Source: Bryobacterales bacterium
Lineage (GTDB): Bacteria; Acidobacteriota; Terriglobia; Bryobacterales; Bryobacteraceae
NCBI GenBank assembly: GCA_020847315.1
Contig: JADLCF010000297.1
Location: 1 to 48,027 of the forward strand
DNA length: 48,027 bases
Direction of reading: 5' to 3'
Shown here: positions 39,009-47,852 of the stretch, piece after piece
How positions within the stretch are numbered: position 1 is the first letter of the stretch
Layout of the letters: each line of letters starts with the position of its first letter
Notes under the pieces: generated by a model
Databases searched by the model: none
Told to the model about the DNA's origin: nothing
The model's input: only the letters and a program-made list of their open reading frames with translations
Program-made: the position numbers and the translations under genes

Positions 39009-39941
39009 CTAGCGCTTGATGGCTAACATACGCTCAATCGGCCGTTTCGCCAACTCGATGGTTTCCGCGGAAAGCTCGACGCGCGGTTGAAGATCGCGGA
39101 GACAATCACGGAGCTTCTCCAGGCTGTTCCGCTTCATGTACGGGCACTCGCTACAATTGCACGCTTCGTTCGCGACGAAATAAAAGCGCTTCCCGGGCGC
39201 CTTGCGCTCGAGCGAAACGCGGACGCCCGATTCCGTCATCACAATCCATTCCAACTCCGGCCCGGAGACGCAGTGCTCAATGATCGCCGATGTAGAGCCG
39301 ATAAAATCCGCCATGCGGAGCACTTCCGGCGGGCATTCCGGATGCGCGGCGACCAGCGCATCGGGGTGCTCAAACTTCATCTGGCTCACGCGGCGGGCCG
39401 GGAAAGTGGCATGCACGATGCAGGCGCCCTGCCAGATGCGCATATTCTCGCGGCCGGTTTGGCGCTGCACGTAATTGCCGAGATTGATATCGGGGCAAAA
39501 GAGAATCGGCTTCTCCGCGGGGATCGAGTTCACGACATCGACCGCGTTCCGGGAGGTGCAGATGATATCGCTCTCCGCCTTTACTTCGACGGAGGTGTTG
39601 ATATAGCTCACCACCGCGTACTCGGGATGGAGCGCCTTAAAGGCGCGCAAGCGGTCGACGGGGCAGCTATCCACCAGGCTGCAACCGGCTTCCCTGTCCG
39701 GGACGACCACCACTCGATCCGGGTTCAGCACTTTGGCGGTCTCGGCCATGAACCAGACGCCGCAAAACGCGATGACGTCGCCATCGAAACTCTTCGCGCG
39801 ATTGGCGAGTTCGAGGCTGTCTCCGACGGCATCGGCCAACGCCTGAATCTCCGCTTCCTGGTAGTGGTGCGCAAGAATCACGGCGTGACGTTGCCGCTTC
39901 AACTCCTGGATCTCTTCGGCGATGGTGGGGGTGGATACCAT
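39009..39941 (-). CDS. nadA: Quinolinate synthase
   Basis: IQELKRQRHAVILAHHYQEAEIQALADAVGDSLELANRA; CGVWFMAETAKVLNPDR; CNCSECPYMKRNSLEKL. Confidence 0.95.
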   Translation of the reverse strand: MVSTPTIAEEIQELKRQRHAVILAHHYQEAEIQALADAVGDSLELANRAKSFDGDVIAFCGVWFMAETAKVLNPDRVVVVPDREAGCSLVDSCPVDRLRAFKALHPEYAVVSYINTSVEVKAESDIICTSRNAVDVVNSIPAEKPILFCPDINLGNYVQRQTGRENMRIWQGACIVHATFPARRVSQMKFEHPDALVAAHPECPPEVLRMADFIGSTSAIIEHCVSGPELEWIVMTESGVRVSLERKAPGKRFYFVANEACNCSECPYMKRNSLEKLRDCLRDLQPRVELSAETIELAKRPIERMLAIKR

Positions 39942-40264
39942 TTCTTCCCGTGCCCTTATTGTAGCAACGGCAACCTCGGGCGGCCCGTGCTGCTTAATGG
40001 ATGAGTTCCGGCCCCGTTTAGCTGCAAATGGATCGACGCCAACGGGGGCGTGGGTGAAACGAGGGCGGAAGCTCCGCGAATTGCCCCCGAATGAGCCGGT
40101 ATTTGTCCCCCTCGCGCTTAGCCTTACCAGAAGGCGCGATCCACGGGGAACGCGCTGGTACTGTTCCATGCATTTTTTTCTCGCCATTCCACGCGGGGTG
40201 GAATAGGATTGTCAACACAAGCAAAACATTCAGGTTACGACCTGTCTCTTAGGAGGAGCCATCG

Positions 40265-40693
40265 ATGGGAACCATGAATAGCGGGGGCGACCCCAATCCG
40301 GGAGGATATTCGCCGCAGGGCCAGCAAAGCGCCGGTCTGCAGCAGAATGTCGCCGCCGCGCTTTGTTACCTGGTAGGAGTGCTATCGGGGATCGTCTTCC
40401 TGGTGCTGCAACCTTACAATAAGGATCGCCTGATTCGGTTTCACGCCTTTCAATCCATCTTTCTTTGGGTGGCGGTGATTGTCCTCGGCATCGGGCTGAG
40501 CATCCTCTCGATCATTCTCGGGTTCATCCCCATGATCGGATGGATCGCCGGAATCCTGATGATGCTGCTTTCTCTGGTGCTGTGGTTCGGCGTGTTTTTC
40601 GTATGGCTCTATCTGATGTATAAGGCATACAACAATGAACGCGTTGTGCTGCCCCTGATCGGGCCGCTTGCGGAAAAGCAGGCGAACGCGTAG
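40265..40693 (+). CDS. DUF4870-like small membrane protein
   Basis: QQNVAAALCYLVGVLSGIVFLVLQPYNKDRLIRFHAFQSIFLWVAV...; RBS aggaggag. Confidence 0.75.
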   Translation: MGTMNSGGDPNPGGYSPQGQQSAGLQQNVAAALCYLVGVLSGIVFLVLQPYNKDRLIRFHAFQSIFLWVAVIVLGIGLSILSIILGFIPMIGWIAGILMMLLSLVLWFGVFFVWLYLMYKAYNNERVVLPLIGPLAEKQANA

Positions 40694-41861
40694 CCTTTCG
40701 CGGGGCGCGCGCATCCAAACGATCGTGCGCCCCCTGCTATTTCTCTTTTTGATCGCCGCGACGGCTTGTTCCGCCGGGGCGGTCTCCGCTCAGGACTCCA
40801 CCGCTGCCGGCCCCGCCGCTCCCCCCAGCGTGCCGGCTCCCGCTCCCTCAGCCGGTCCCAAAGTACTCATGGCCGCTCCCCCACGCGTGGGTTCGGTGGA
40901 GATTTATGGGAATGAGAAGCTCGATAAGGCCGCCGTGCTGAGGATTGCGGGCGTCTCACCCGGCCAACCCCTTACACTCTCGCGCCGGGAGATGGAAGAA
41001 AACCTCGAAAAGACTTCCGACGTGATTCAGGCCGAAGTGCAAGGGTACTGCTGCGTGGGGGATGACGTGGTTCTCTACATCGGCATCCTCGAGAGCGGCT
41101 CAAAGCCATTCAGCCTGCACTCACCGCCCACCGAGGATCTCGCTCTGCCGACCAAGGTCGATCTAGTCTACAAGCGGCTGCTGCGCGCCCTTGAGGATGC
41201 CTACGAGCGCGGAGTCACCGGGGAGACCTACGCCAAGGGCTATCCGCTCTCCGGCGATGCCGAAGCGAGACGGTACCAGGAGACGCTGGCGCTTATCGTG
41301 GATCCGTATGTCGAAGACCTGGGGACGATTCTTCGGCGCGCCGCGGACGAGCCCACGCGGGCCGCGGCCGCCTATATCCTTGCGTACACGCAACACAAGG
41401 AAGCCGCGGAAGGACATCTGCAATACGCGCTGCGCGATTTTGACCCGGATGTGCGTCGGAACGCCATCCGCAGTCTGGAGTTCATCCGCGAAGCGCTCGC
41501 GGCGGCGCCGCCCGGCGAAGATGGCATCCGGAAGACAGTCAGCCCGACCTGGCTCATCGAGATGCTGCAATCGGTCTCATTCGAAGACCGCCTGGAAGCG
41601 GCGAAGATGCTTGAGAGGCTGGCGCCGGCCGAAAATGCGGGCGTGCTTCAGCAGTTGGAAGAACGCGCCCTCCCCGCGCTTGTTCAGATGGCGCAATGGC
41701 GCGTCCCGGAACATGCTCTGCCCGCTTACATCCTGCTTGGCAGAATCGCCGGCCTGCCGGGGGCGGAGATCCAGAAATCGTTCCGGGAGAATCGCCGGGC
41801 AGCCGTCCTGAATCCCATCCGGGAGCGGGCAAAAGCGAAGAAGCGGTTCCTTGTGTTCTAG
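40668..41861 (+). CDS. Exported hypothetical protein with POTRA-like N-terminal region and HEAT-like repeats
   Basis: Signal-like segment RPLLFLFLIAATACSAGAVSAQ; VGSVEIYGNEKLDKAAVLRIAGVSPGQPLTLSRREMEENLEKTSDV; alpha-helical ALRDFDPDVRRNAIRSLEFIREALA. Confidence 0.6.
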   Translation: MRKSRRTRSLSRGARIQTIVRPLLFLFLIAATACSAGAVSAQDSTAAGPAAPPSVPAPAPSAGPKVLMAAPPRVGSVEIYGNEKLDKAAVLRIAGVSPGQPLTLSRREMEENLEKTSDVIQAEVQGYCCVGDDVVLYIGILESGSKPFSLHSPPTEDLALPTKVDLVYKRLLRALEDAYERGVTGETYAKGYPLSGDAEARRYQETLALIVDPYVEDLGTILRRAADEPTRAAAAYILAYTQHKEAAEGHLQYALRDFDPDVRRNAIRSLEFIREALAAAPPGEDGIRKTVSPTWLIEMLQSVSFEDRLEAAKMLERLAPAENAGVLQQLEERALPALVQMAQWRVPEHALPAYILLGRIAGLPGAEIQKSFRENRRAAVLNPIRERAKAKKRFLVF

Positions 41862-42003
41862 TTGTCTTAGCGGCTTCGATGTATGATCGTGCGATGACGG
41901 CTCGGGCTGTCCGTTGGCGGCGCGTGCCGCTTCCGTGGCTCGAATGCGAGCGGATGCCGCCGTCATGCTAAAATTTGGGAGTTTGTGGAGCTTTGGAGGA
42001 CCG

Positions 42004-42246
42004 ATGACGGTTGAGCAGGTTGAGAGCAAAGTAAAAGAGATCATCGTTGAGCAGTTGGGAGTCGACGAGGGGCAGGTAGAGAGCAAGGCTTCTTTCGTAG
42101 AGGACCTTGGCGCCGACTCTTTGGACCTTGTGGAACTCGTGATGGCTTTTGAAGAGGCATTCGAGATCGACATTCCCGACGAAGATACAGAAAAAATCGC
42201 CACCGTGCAGAACGCGGTGGACTACATTACCGCTAAGAAAAAGTAA
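42004..42246 (+). CDS. acpP: Acyl carrier protein
   Basis: [47 protein letters not shown] phosphopantetheine site. Confidence 0.97.
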   Translation: MTVEQVESKVKEIIVEQLGVDEGQVESKASFVEDLGADSLDLVELVMAFEEAFEIDIPDEDTEKIATVQNAVDYITAKKK

Positions 42247-42565
42247 CGGTGGACGCGCCTTGACTCTCCTCCCGTCCTCCAACGATGGGCGGCATCACCC
42301 ATCCTGGTCAAGGGCGACGTCCGGAACACGGCGGTATTCCCCGATGACGCCAGGAGAGATAGCTCCCAGGAGAGATCTCCGGCGCTGTCTTCGTGTGTCT
42401 TGCGCGGGCGGAGCGACGGCGCATCGAAACTTCCGGCACAGACCGTTCCGCGAAGCGGACTGCTGGCTTGTCCGTCGTGCATGAATGCGCGATGGGGTGG
42501 CCTGTGAGGGAGCCCGGCTCCCGCGAGACGGATCATCGGCGGCGCAAGGCGCAAGGAGTGGAAGA

Positions 42566-43801
42566 TTGACACGAAGGGTTGTAGTAACGGGCATAGGTCT
42601 GGTGACCCCTCTCGCCGTGGGCACGGACGAGAGCTGGGCGGCCATCCTTCGGGGTGAGATCGGGATCGATCAGATTACCGCCTTCGACGCGAGTCAGTTT
42701 TCCTGCCACATTGCCGGAGAGGTAAAGAACTTCGACCCCGCCGCTTTCCTCGAAAAAAAGGAAGTCCGCAAGATGGGCCGGTTTATCCACTTCGCGGTGG
42801 CCGCCGCCGATTTCGCGATGGCGCAATCCGGGCTCAAGGTGACCGATGAGAACGCGGAGGAAGTGGGCGTCTACATCGGCAGCGGGATTGGCGGATTCGA
42901 AGTGATCGAGCGTGAGCACCGTGCGCTGCTCGAGGGCGGGCCGCGCAAGATCTCTCCGTTTTTTATCCCCGCCACGATTGTGAATCTTGCTTCAGGCCAA
43001 GTGTCCATTCGCACGGGGGCAAAGGGGCCGAATTCGGCGGTCGCGACGGCCTGTACCACGGGGGCGCACGCCATCGGTGATTCGTTCCGCATCATTCAGC
43101 GCGGCGAAGCCACGGCCATGATTTGCGGCGGAGCCGAGGCGTCCATCACGCCGATGGGCGTGGGCGGATTTGCCGCGCTTCGCGCCCTTTCCACGCGCAA
43201 CGACGACCCGAAAGGCGCCTCCCGTCCGTGGGATAAGCAGCGGGACGGCTTCGTGGTGGGAGAAGGCGCGGGCATTCTGGTGATTGAAGAACTGGAGGCC
43301 GCGAAGCGGCGCGGGGCCCCCATCATCGCGGAATTGATCGGGTATGGAATGAGCGGCGACGCTTATCACATGACCTCTCCGCCGGTGGATGGCGAAGGGG
43401 CCTTCCGCGTGATGCGCAATGCGCTGCGCGACGCGGCGCTCGAACCGGAAGCGATCGATTACATCAATGCGCACGGGACGTCGACCGAGATCGGCGACAA
43501 GATCGAGATACAGGCGATCAAGCGCTGCTTCGGCGACCATGCCTATAAGCTCTGCGTCAGCTCCACGAAATCCATGACGGGCCACCTGCTGGGCGGCGCC
43601 GGCGGAATCGAAGCTGGTTTCGCGGCTCTCAGCCTCCGCGATCAGGTGGCGCCCCCCACCATGAATCTGCACGAGCCGGACGAAGGATGTGATCTGGATC
43701 TGGTGCCGAATGCCCCGCAGGAGCGGAAGTTGGAGTACGTTCTCTCCAATTCATTCGGGTTCGGCGGCACCAATGGCTGCCTGATCTTCAAGAAGTTCTA
43801 A
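42566..43801 (+). CDS. fabF: Beta-ketoacyl-ACP synthase II
   Basis: TTG start with RBS aaggagtgg; RRVVVTGIGLVTPLAVGTDESW; VATACTTGAHAIGD; NAHGTSTEIGDKIE; STKSMTGHLLGGAGGIEA. Confidence 0.95.
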   Translation: MTRRVVVTGIGLVTPLAVGTDESWAAILRGEIGIDQITAFDASQFSCHIAGEVKNFDPAAFLEKKEVRKMGRFIHFAVAAADFAMAQSGLKVTDENAEEVGVYIGSGIGGFEVIEREHRALLEGGPRKISPFFIPATIVNLASGQVSIRTGAKGPNSAVATACTTGAHAIGDSFRIIQRGEATAMICGGAEASITPMGVGGFAALRALSTRNDDPKGASRPWDKQRDGFVVGEGAGILVIEELEAAKRRGAPIIAELIGYGMSGDAYHMTSPPVDGEGAFRVMRNALRDAALEPEAIDYINAHGTSTEIGDKIEIQAIKRCFGDHAYKLCVSSTKSMTGHLLGGAGGIEAGFAALSLRDQVAPPTMNLHEPDEGCDLDLVPNAPQERKLEYVLSNSFGFGGTNGCLIFKKF

Positions 43802-43820
43802 CCGGAGAAGCCGGAAAAAG

Positions 43821-43858
43821 AAGGCGGGATCTGCTCTCCGAAGCATATCCCGCCTTTT
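43821..43858. terminator. Bidirectional intrinsic terminator between fabF and hsp20
   Basis: AAGGCGGGAT (43821-43830) / ATCCCGCCTT (43847-43856), followed by tttt on plus; minus strand also followed by cTTTTTcc. Confidence 0.88.
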
Positions 43859-43903
43859 GCACGTTTTCGCGTTCCTAAGGACCGGCGCGGTGCGAGTGCT
43901 CGG

Positions 43904-44347
43904 TTACTGATGCACGCTCACCTTGATGGCGCGCGGTTTCGCAATTTCCTTCTTCGGCACGGTGACCGTGAGTACGCCATCCTTGTAATCCGCCACCACT
44001 TTCTCCGCATCCGCATAGTCTGGCAGGGAGAAGGCGCGCACAAATGAGCCGTAGCTTCGCTCGATGCGATGGTAGCCGCGGTCTTTGTCAGACTTCTCAA
44101 ACTTGCGTTCGCCCTTTAGCGTGAGCGTGCCATTCTCCAACTGGATGTCCAGATCTTCCAGCTTCATTTCGGGGAGATCCGCCTTCAACACCAGTTCGTT
44201 CTCGGTTTCGCTGATATCGACCGCCGGCGACCACGGCCGGGAGCTGGCCGGCTCCGTGAAGAAGCGGTTCAAGGTGTCTTCGAGCATCCGGAATGAGGAC
44301 GGAGCGAACAAGGAAACACTGGACGGGTCATATTTTGTGACTGCCAT
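43904..44347 (-). CDS. Hsp20/alpha-crystallin small heat-shock protein
   Basis: WSPAVDISETENELVLKADLPEMKLEDLDIQLENGTLTLKGERKFEKSDKDRGYHRIERSYGSFVRAFSLP...DGVLTVTVPKKE. Confidence 0.95.
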   Translation of the reverse strand: MAVTKYDPSSVSLFAPSSFRMLEDTLNRFFTEPASSRPWSPAVDISETENELVLKADLPEMKLEDLDIQLENGTLTLKGERKFEKSDKDRGYHRIERSYGSFVRAFSLPDYADAEKVVADYKDGVLTVTVPKKEIAKPRAIKVSVHQ

Positions 44348-44390
44348 AAAAAGTACCTCCGATCTTGTTGGGAAACTTAGCTACACCTTC

Positions 44391-44433
44391 AGTATACGAT
44401 ATGAGTGCATATATGTCAACTAAGTTCACTCAT
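44391..44433 (-). promoter_or_regulatory. Sigma70-type promoter of hsp20 with overlapping inverted repeat
   Basis: Minus strand TTGACA (44419-44414), 17-bp spacer, TATACT (44396-44391); inverted repeat ATGAGTG (44401-44407)/CACTCAT (44427-44433) spans the -35. Confidence 0.8.
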
Positions 44434-44547
44434 GAAATGATATGTTGCGAGCTGACAATCTCCCGGATGCGATCCGAGGACGGGGGATCGCCGGTGTCAA
44501 GGCTTGCCAGGAATCTCTAACTGGCTCTATTTGATCCAGTTATGGAT

Positions 44548-45474
44548 TCAGCGGCGATGCTTGCCCAGTGCTGCGAACGCGCAGCCCACCGTCACCAGAC
44601 CGGCGCCGAGGAGGCTCCAGACGGAGAGCAGATCCGCTTTGACGTAGGCGGGGAGGATCATCGAAGCCAACCGGTTGATTGCCCAGGTAATCAGCGGAGT
44701 GCCGGCGACGACCGCGCTTACGCGGGAGGCCTCCCAATGCGCGAGCGCTTCGGCGAAGGCGCCGTAGCCCAGAACGGTCATAACCGCACAGTAGAGGAGC
44801 AAGGCCAGTTGCAATCCATCGAGCGCGAAGAGTTGGGAAGGGTGGGCGAGGGGAAATAGCAGGACGGCTCCGCTGGCGTAGAGCATCCACATCAGCCCGG
44901 CTGAGCCGTAAGCGGCGAGAAGCTGCTTCTGGGCGAGCGCATAGAATGCCCACGCGAACGCAGCCAGCACGACCAGAAGAATCCCCAGGGCATAACCCGT
45001 GAAGTTGCTGAGCAGTTCGTCCACGCGTTCGTGGAAGAAGAGCAGCATGCCGCCCAACAACAGGGCGAGCCCCACCACCTGCGCGCCGCTGAAGCGTTCC
45101 TTGAAGACGGCGACGCTCCCAAACAGAAGCAGCATGGGAGCCAGTTGGATCACCACCTGGCCGGCGGTGGCGGTGACGTAGCCGAGGCCCATCACGAAGA
45201 GCACGTTGTTTGCCGAGAAGCCCAGGGAGGCGACGGCAAGCAGAGCCCAAACGGTACGGTTGCGCGGCGCGGAAGGCCGCAATTCCCGCCGCCAGACCAG
45301 GCCGGCCCCGAGCAGCACGGCGGCGGCCGTGAACCGGTACCAAACGACGGTCTGCGCCTGCATGTCCGTGAGCAGGATCTTAAGCGCAATGGGCAGGGAA
45401 CCCCAGAACGCCGCCGTGAGGAGAGAAAGGGCGAACCCCAGCTTCCAGCGCCCGCTGGTGACGTGAAGATGCAA
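44548..45474 (-). CDS. EamA/DMT family transporter
   Basis: LLTAAFWGSLPIALKILLTDMQAQTVVWYRFTAAAVLLGAGLVW; about 10 TM; VAGTPLITWAINRLASMILPAYVKADLLSVWSLLGAGLVTVGC. Confidence 0.87.
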   Translation of the reverse strand: MHLHVTSGRWKLGFALSLLTAAFWGSLPIALKILLTDMQAQTVVWYRFTAAAVLLGAGLVWRRELRPSAPRNRTVWALLAVASLGFSANNVLFVMGLGYVTATAGQVVIQLAPMLLLFGSVAVFKERFSGAQVVGLALLLGGMLLFFHERVDELLSNFTGYALGILLVVLAAFAWAFYALAQKQLLAAYGSAGLMWMLYASGAVLLFPLAHPSQLFALDGLQLALLLYCAVMTVLGYGAFAEALAHWEASRVSAVVAGTPLITWAINRLASMILPAYVKADLLSVWSLLGAGLVTVGCAFAALGKHRR

Positions 45475-45590
45475 CTATCCATTGTAGGGTGGATTGGGGG
45501 CGGCGCCGCGGTCAAGCGGGAATCGCCGCAGTCACGCAGGGGAACCACCCGGTTTGAAACCGATGCCGGAGGATATCGAAAGGTGGGGAA

Positions 45591-45667
<77 letters not shown>

Positions 45668-45834
45668 AACCTTTTCATTCTAGCGAAGTTCAGCGCGCGG
45701 CGGGACGTTCCAGGCAGGAATGTACGCCAAATTCGACGCCAATTCACCAGGAGCGCCGAAATGTCCGAGACCACCGCCGGCGAGACGGAGACAGGCTGCG
45801 GGATCCTTGACGGCAAACTCAGGTTTGCATGGCT

Positions 45835-45904
45835 GAAACGCACGGAGATGGCCGAAACGCACGGAGATGGCCGAAACGCACGGAGATGGCCGAAACGCAC
45901 CGAG
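45835..45904. repeat. 19-bp tandem repeat, about 3.7 copies
   Basis: gaaacgcacggagatggcc-type units starting at 45835, 45854, 45873 and 45892 (exact 19-bp period). Confidence 0.92.
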
Positions 45905-45954
45905 CGGTCTTCCGTGGAATTCGAGAGAATCCAGGCGTGAAGTGGGTCGATTTG

Positions 45955-45975
45955 TGATATCGTTCCTCGATATCA
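45955..45975. promoter_or_regulatory. Probable PadR autoregulatory operator
   Basis: Perfect palindrome TGATATCG-TTCCT-CGATATCA ending 1 nt before the ATG at 45976; a further half-site TGATATCG lies at 45981-45988 inside the gene. Confidence 0.7.
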
Positions 45976-46344
45976 ATGTCTGATATCGCAAACGGCAAGC
46001 AAGGATACGCCGACTTCCTCGAACTGCACATCCTCCACCACGCAACGGAAGAGCAGATCTATGGCCTATGGATGATTGAAGAATTGAACCACCATGGGTA
46101 CCGGGTAGGCCCCAGCCACCTCTATCCAAAATTCCACCGGCTGGAGCGGCAGGGGTATCTCCAGCGGGAAGACCGTCTCGTGGATGGCAAACTCCGGAAA
46201 TACTACCGGGCCACGGCAATGGGGGCGAGGTATCTGGACACCCGCAAACGGATGGTGCTGGAGCTGGTGACGGAAGCGTTCTCGATTGAGGAACTGGAGC
46301 AGGTGATCGCCCGGAAGCGGCTAAAGAGGAGGAGCGCCCAGTGA
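45976..46344 (+). CDS. PadR family transcriptional regulator
   Basis: FLELHILHHATEEQIYGLWMIEELNHHGYRVGPSHLYPKFHRLERQGYLQREDRLVDGKLRKYYRATAMGARYL winged-helix. Confidence 0.92.
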   Translation: MSDIANGKQGYADFLELHILHHATEEQIYGLWMIEELNHHGYRVGPSHLYPKFHRLERQGYLQREDRLVDGKLRKYYRATAMGARYLDTRKRMVLELVTEAFSIEELEQVIARKRLKRRSAQ

Positions 46345-47789
46345 GAACCGAATCGGCAAGAGGCGTAACCGCAGCGCGAACGATTGTCTTGCGAAATGGG
46401 GCGATGCCGGCCTGTCTGGTGGGAATGCTCTGCCTATTCACGGTATTGCTACCGGCGCAGGTCGTGGAGCCGTCATCCGGTGGCGCTCCACGATATACGC
46501 TACGCAGGGCGGTGGAGGAGGCCTGGAAAAAATACCCCGGCATGACCGCGGCGAACGCGATGGTGAGACAGGCGGAGAGCCGGGTGGCAATGGCGCGCGA
46601 CGAGTACCTCCCGAACGCCAATCTTCACATGCAATGGACCCAGGCGACGCGCAACAACGTACTGGGCGCGATGCTTCCGAACCAAGTGATTCTTCCGGTC
46701 AGCGGGTTCGCCGCCAATGGCTCAAGCGGCCGGGGCGCATTCGGGACGGCGATGGGGGTGATGCTCAGTTGGACGGCTTACGATTTCGGCGCGCGCCGCG
46801 CGAAAGTGAAGCTGGCCGAGGCAGGACGGGATGAGTCAAAGGCGCGCGAGGACCTGGCGCGCTACCAGCTTGCCGATCAGGTGGCGGATGCCTGGTTCCG
46901 CGCCAGCGCGGCCGCCTACGCGGAAGACGCGGCGCGAGCCGCCGTCGAACGATGGAAGGTTGCCCTGCGCGCGGTGGATGTTCTGGTCAAGACCGGCTTG
47001 CGTCCAGGGGCGGATGCGTCCCGCTTGCGCTCGGAACTTATCCGCGCGGAAACGGAACTTCTCTCGGCCGAAGAGCGGACGCGTCTTGCCGCCGTCGAGG
47101 TCTCCCGCTATCTGGCGGAACCCGAGAAGTCGATTACATTGGACGCGGAATGGATGCGGCAGCTACCGGGGAGCGAGCCCGCCGGTGGGGCAGCGGCGCC
47201 ACATCCACTTCTGGGTTTGCGCAGAGCGAGTATCGTGTCGCTCTCCGCCGATGCCGCGCTGGCCCAACGGGAGTGGCTACCGAAGATCGCGCTTTACTCC
47301 GCGGTTTCCGGCCGAGGCTCCGGCGCGCGCAGCAACGGGGAATTCCGCGATGGAGCCGCCGGGCTTTACCCGGAGATGGGCAATTGGGCCGTGGGCGTTG
47401 GGTTCACCGTGGATCTTTTCGATCTGAAGCGCGTTCGCGCCAGAAAGAGCGCTCGGGACGAACTTGTGGAGTCCGCGCGCGCTCTCGAGACGGAGGAGTC
47501 CATTTCTCTCAGAGCCCTCATTCAGCAGGCGCGGCTCCGGCTCGAAACCGCGCAGGCGGTGGCGGCGAGAATGCCCGAAGCGCGGAGCGCGGCAAAGGAA
47601 CTGCTGGTGCAGAACGAGGTCCGGTACCGCACGGGTTTGGGAACGGTCACGGAACTGGCGGAAGCGCAGCGAATCGCCGAGCAGGCTGAAGTGGATGAGG
47701 CGCTCGCGAGGGTCGGAATCTGGCGCGCGGCCTTCGGCCTGGCCGCCGCGCGTGGGGATCTCGCAACCTTTCTGGAGACCACGCCGTGA
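46341..47789 (+). CDS. TolC family outer membrane efflux protein
   Basis: TLRRAVEEAWKKYPGMTAANAMVRQAESRVAMARDEYLPNANLHMQWTQ; second OEP repeat; ATGA-type overlap with padR. Confidence 0.9.
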   Translation: MRTESARGVTAARTIVLRNGAMPACLVGMLCLFTVLLPAQVVEPSSGGAPRYTLRRAVEEAWKKYPGMTAANAMVRQAESRVAMARDEYLPNANLHMQWTQATRNNVLGAMLPNQVILPVSGFAANGSSGRGAFGTAMGVMLSWTAYDFGARRAKVKLAEAGRDESKAREDLARYQLADQVADAWFRASAAAYAEDAARAAVERWKVALRAVDVLVKTGLRPGADASRLRSELIRAETELLSAEERTRLAAVEVSRYLAEPEKSITLDAEWMRQLPGSEPAGGAAAPHPLLGLRRASIVSLSADAALAQREWLPKIALYSAVSGRGSGARSNGEFRDGAAGLYPEMGNWAVGVGFTVDLFDLKRVRARKSARDELVESARALETEESISLRALIQQARLRLETAQAVAARMPEARSAAKELLVQNEVRYRTGLGTVTELAEAQRIAEQAEVDEALARVGIWRAAFGLAAARGDLATFLETTP

Positions 47790-47852
47790 GCGGGTGGAAC
47801 CGGCCATGAGCATCAACGATTACAGACGGGGGCGCGGAGAGAGGCGGAATTC

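Noticed and set aside
45835-45904. 19-bp array as a CRISPR
   Set aside because: Units are contiguous with no spacers and no cas genes in the window.
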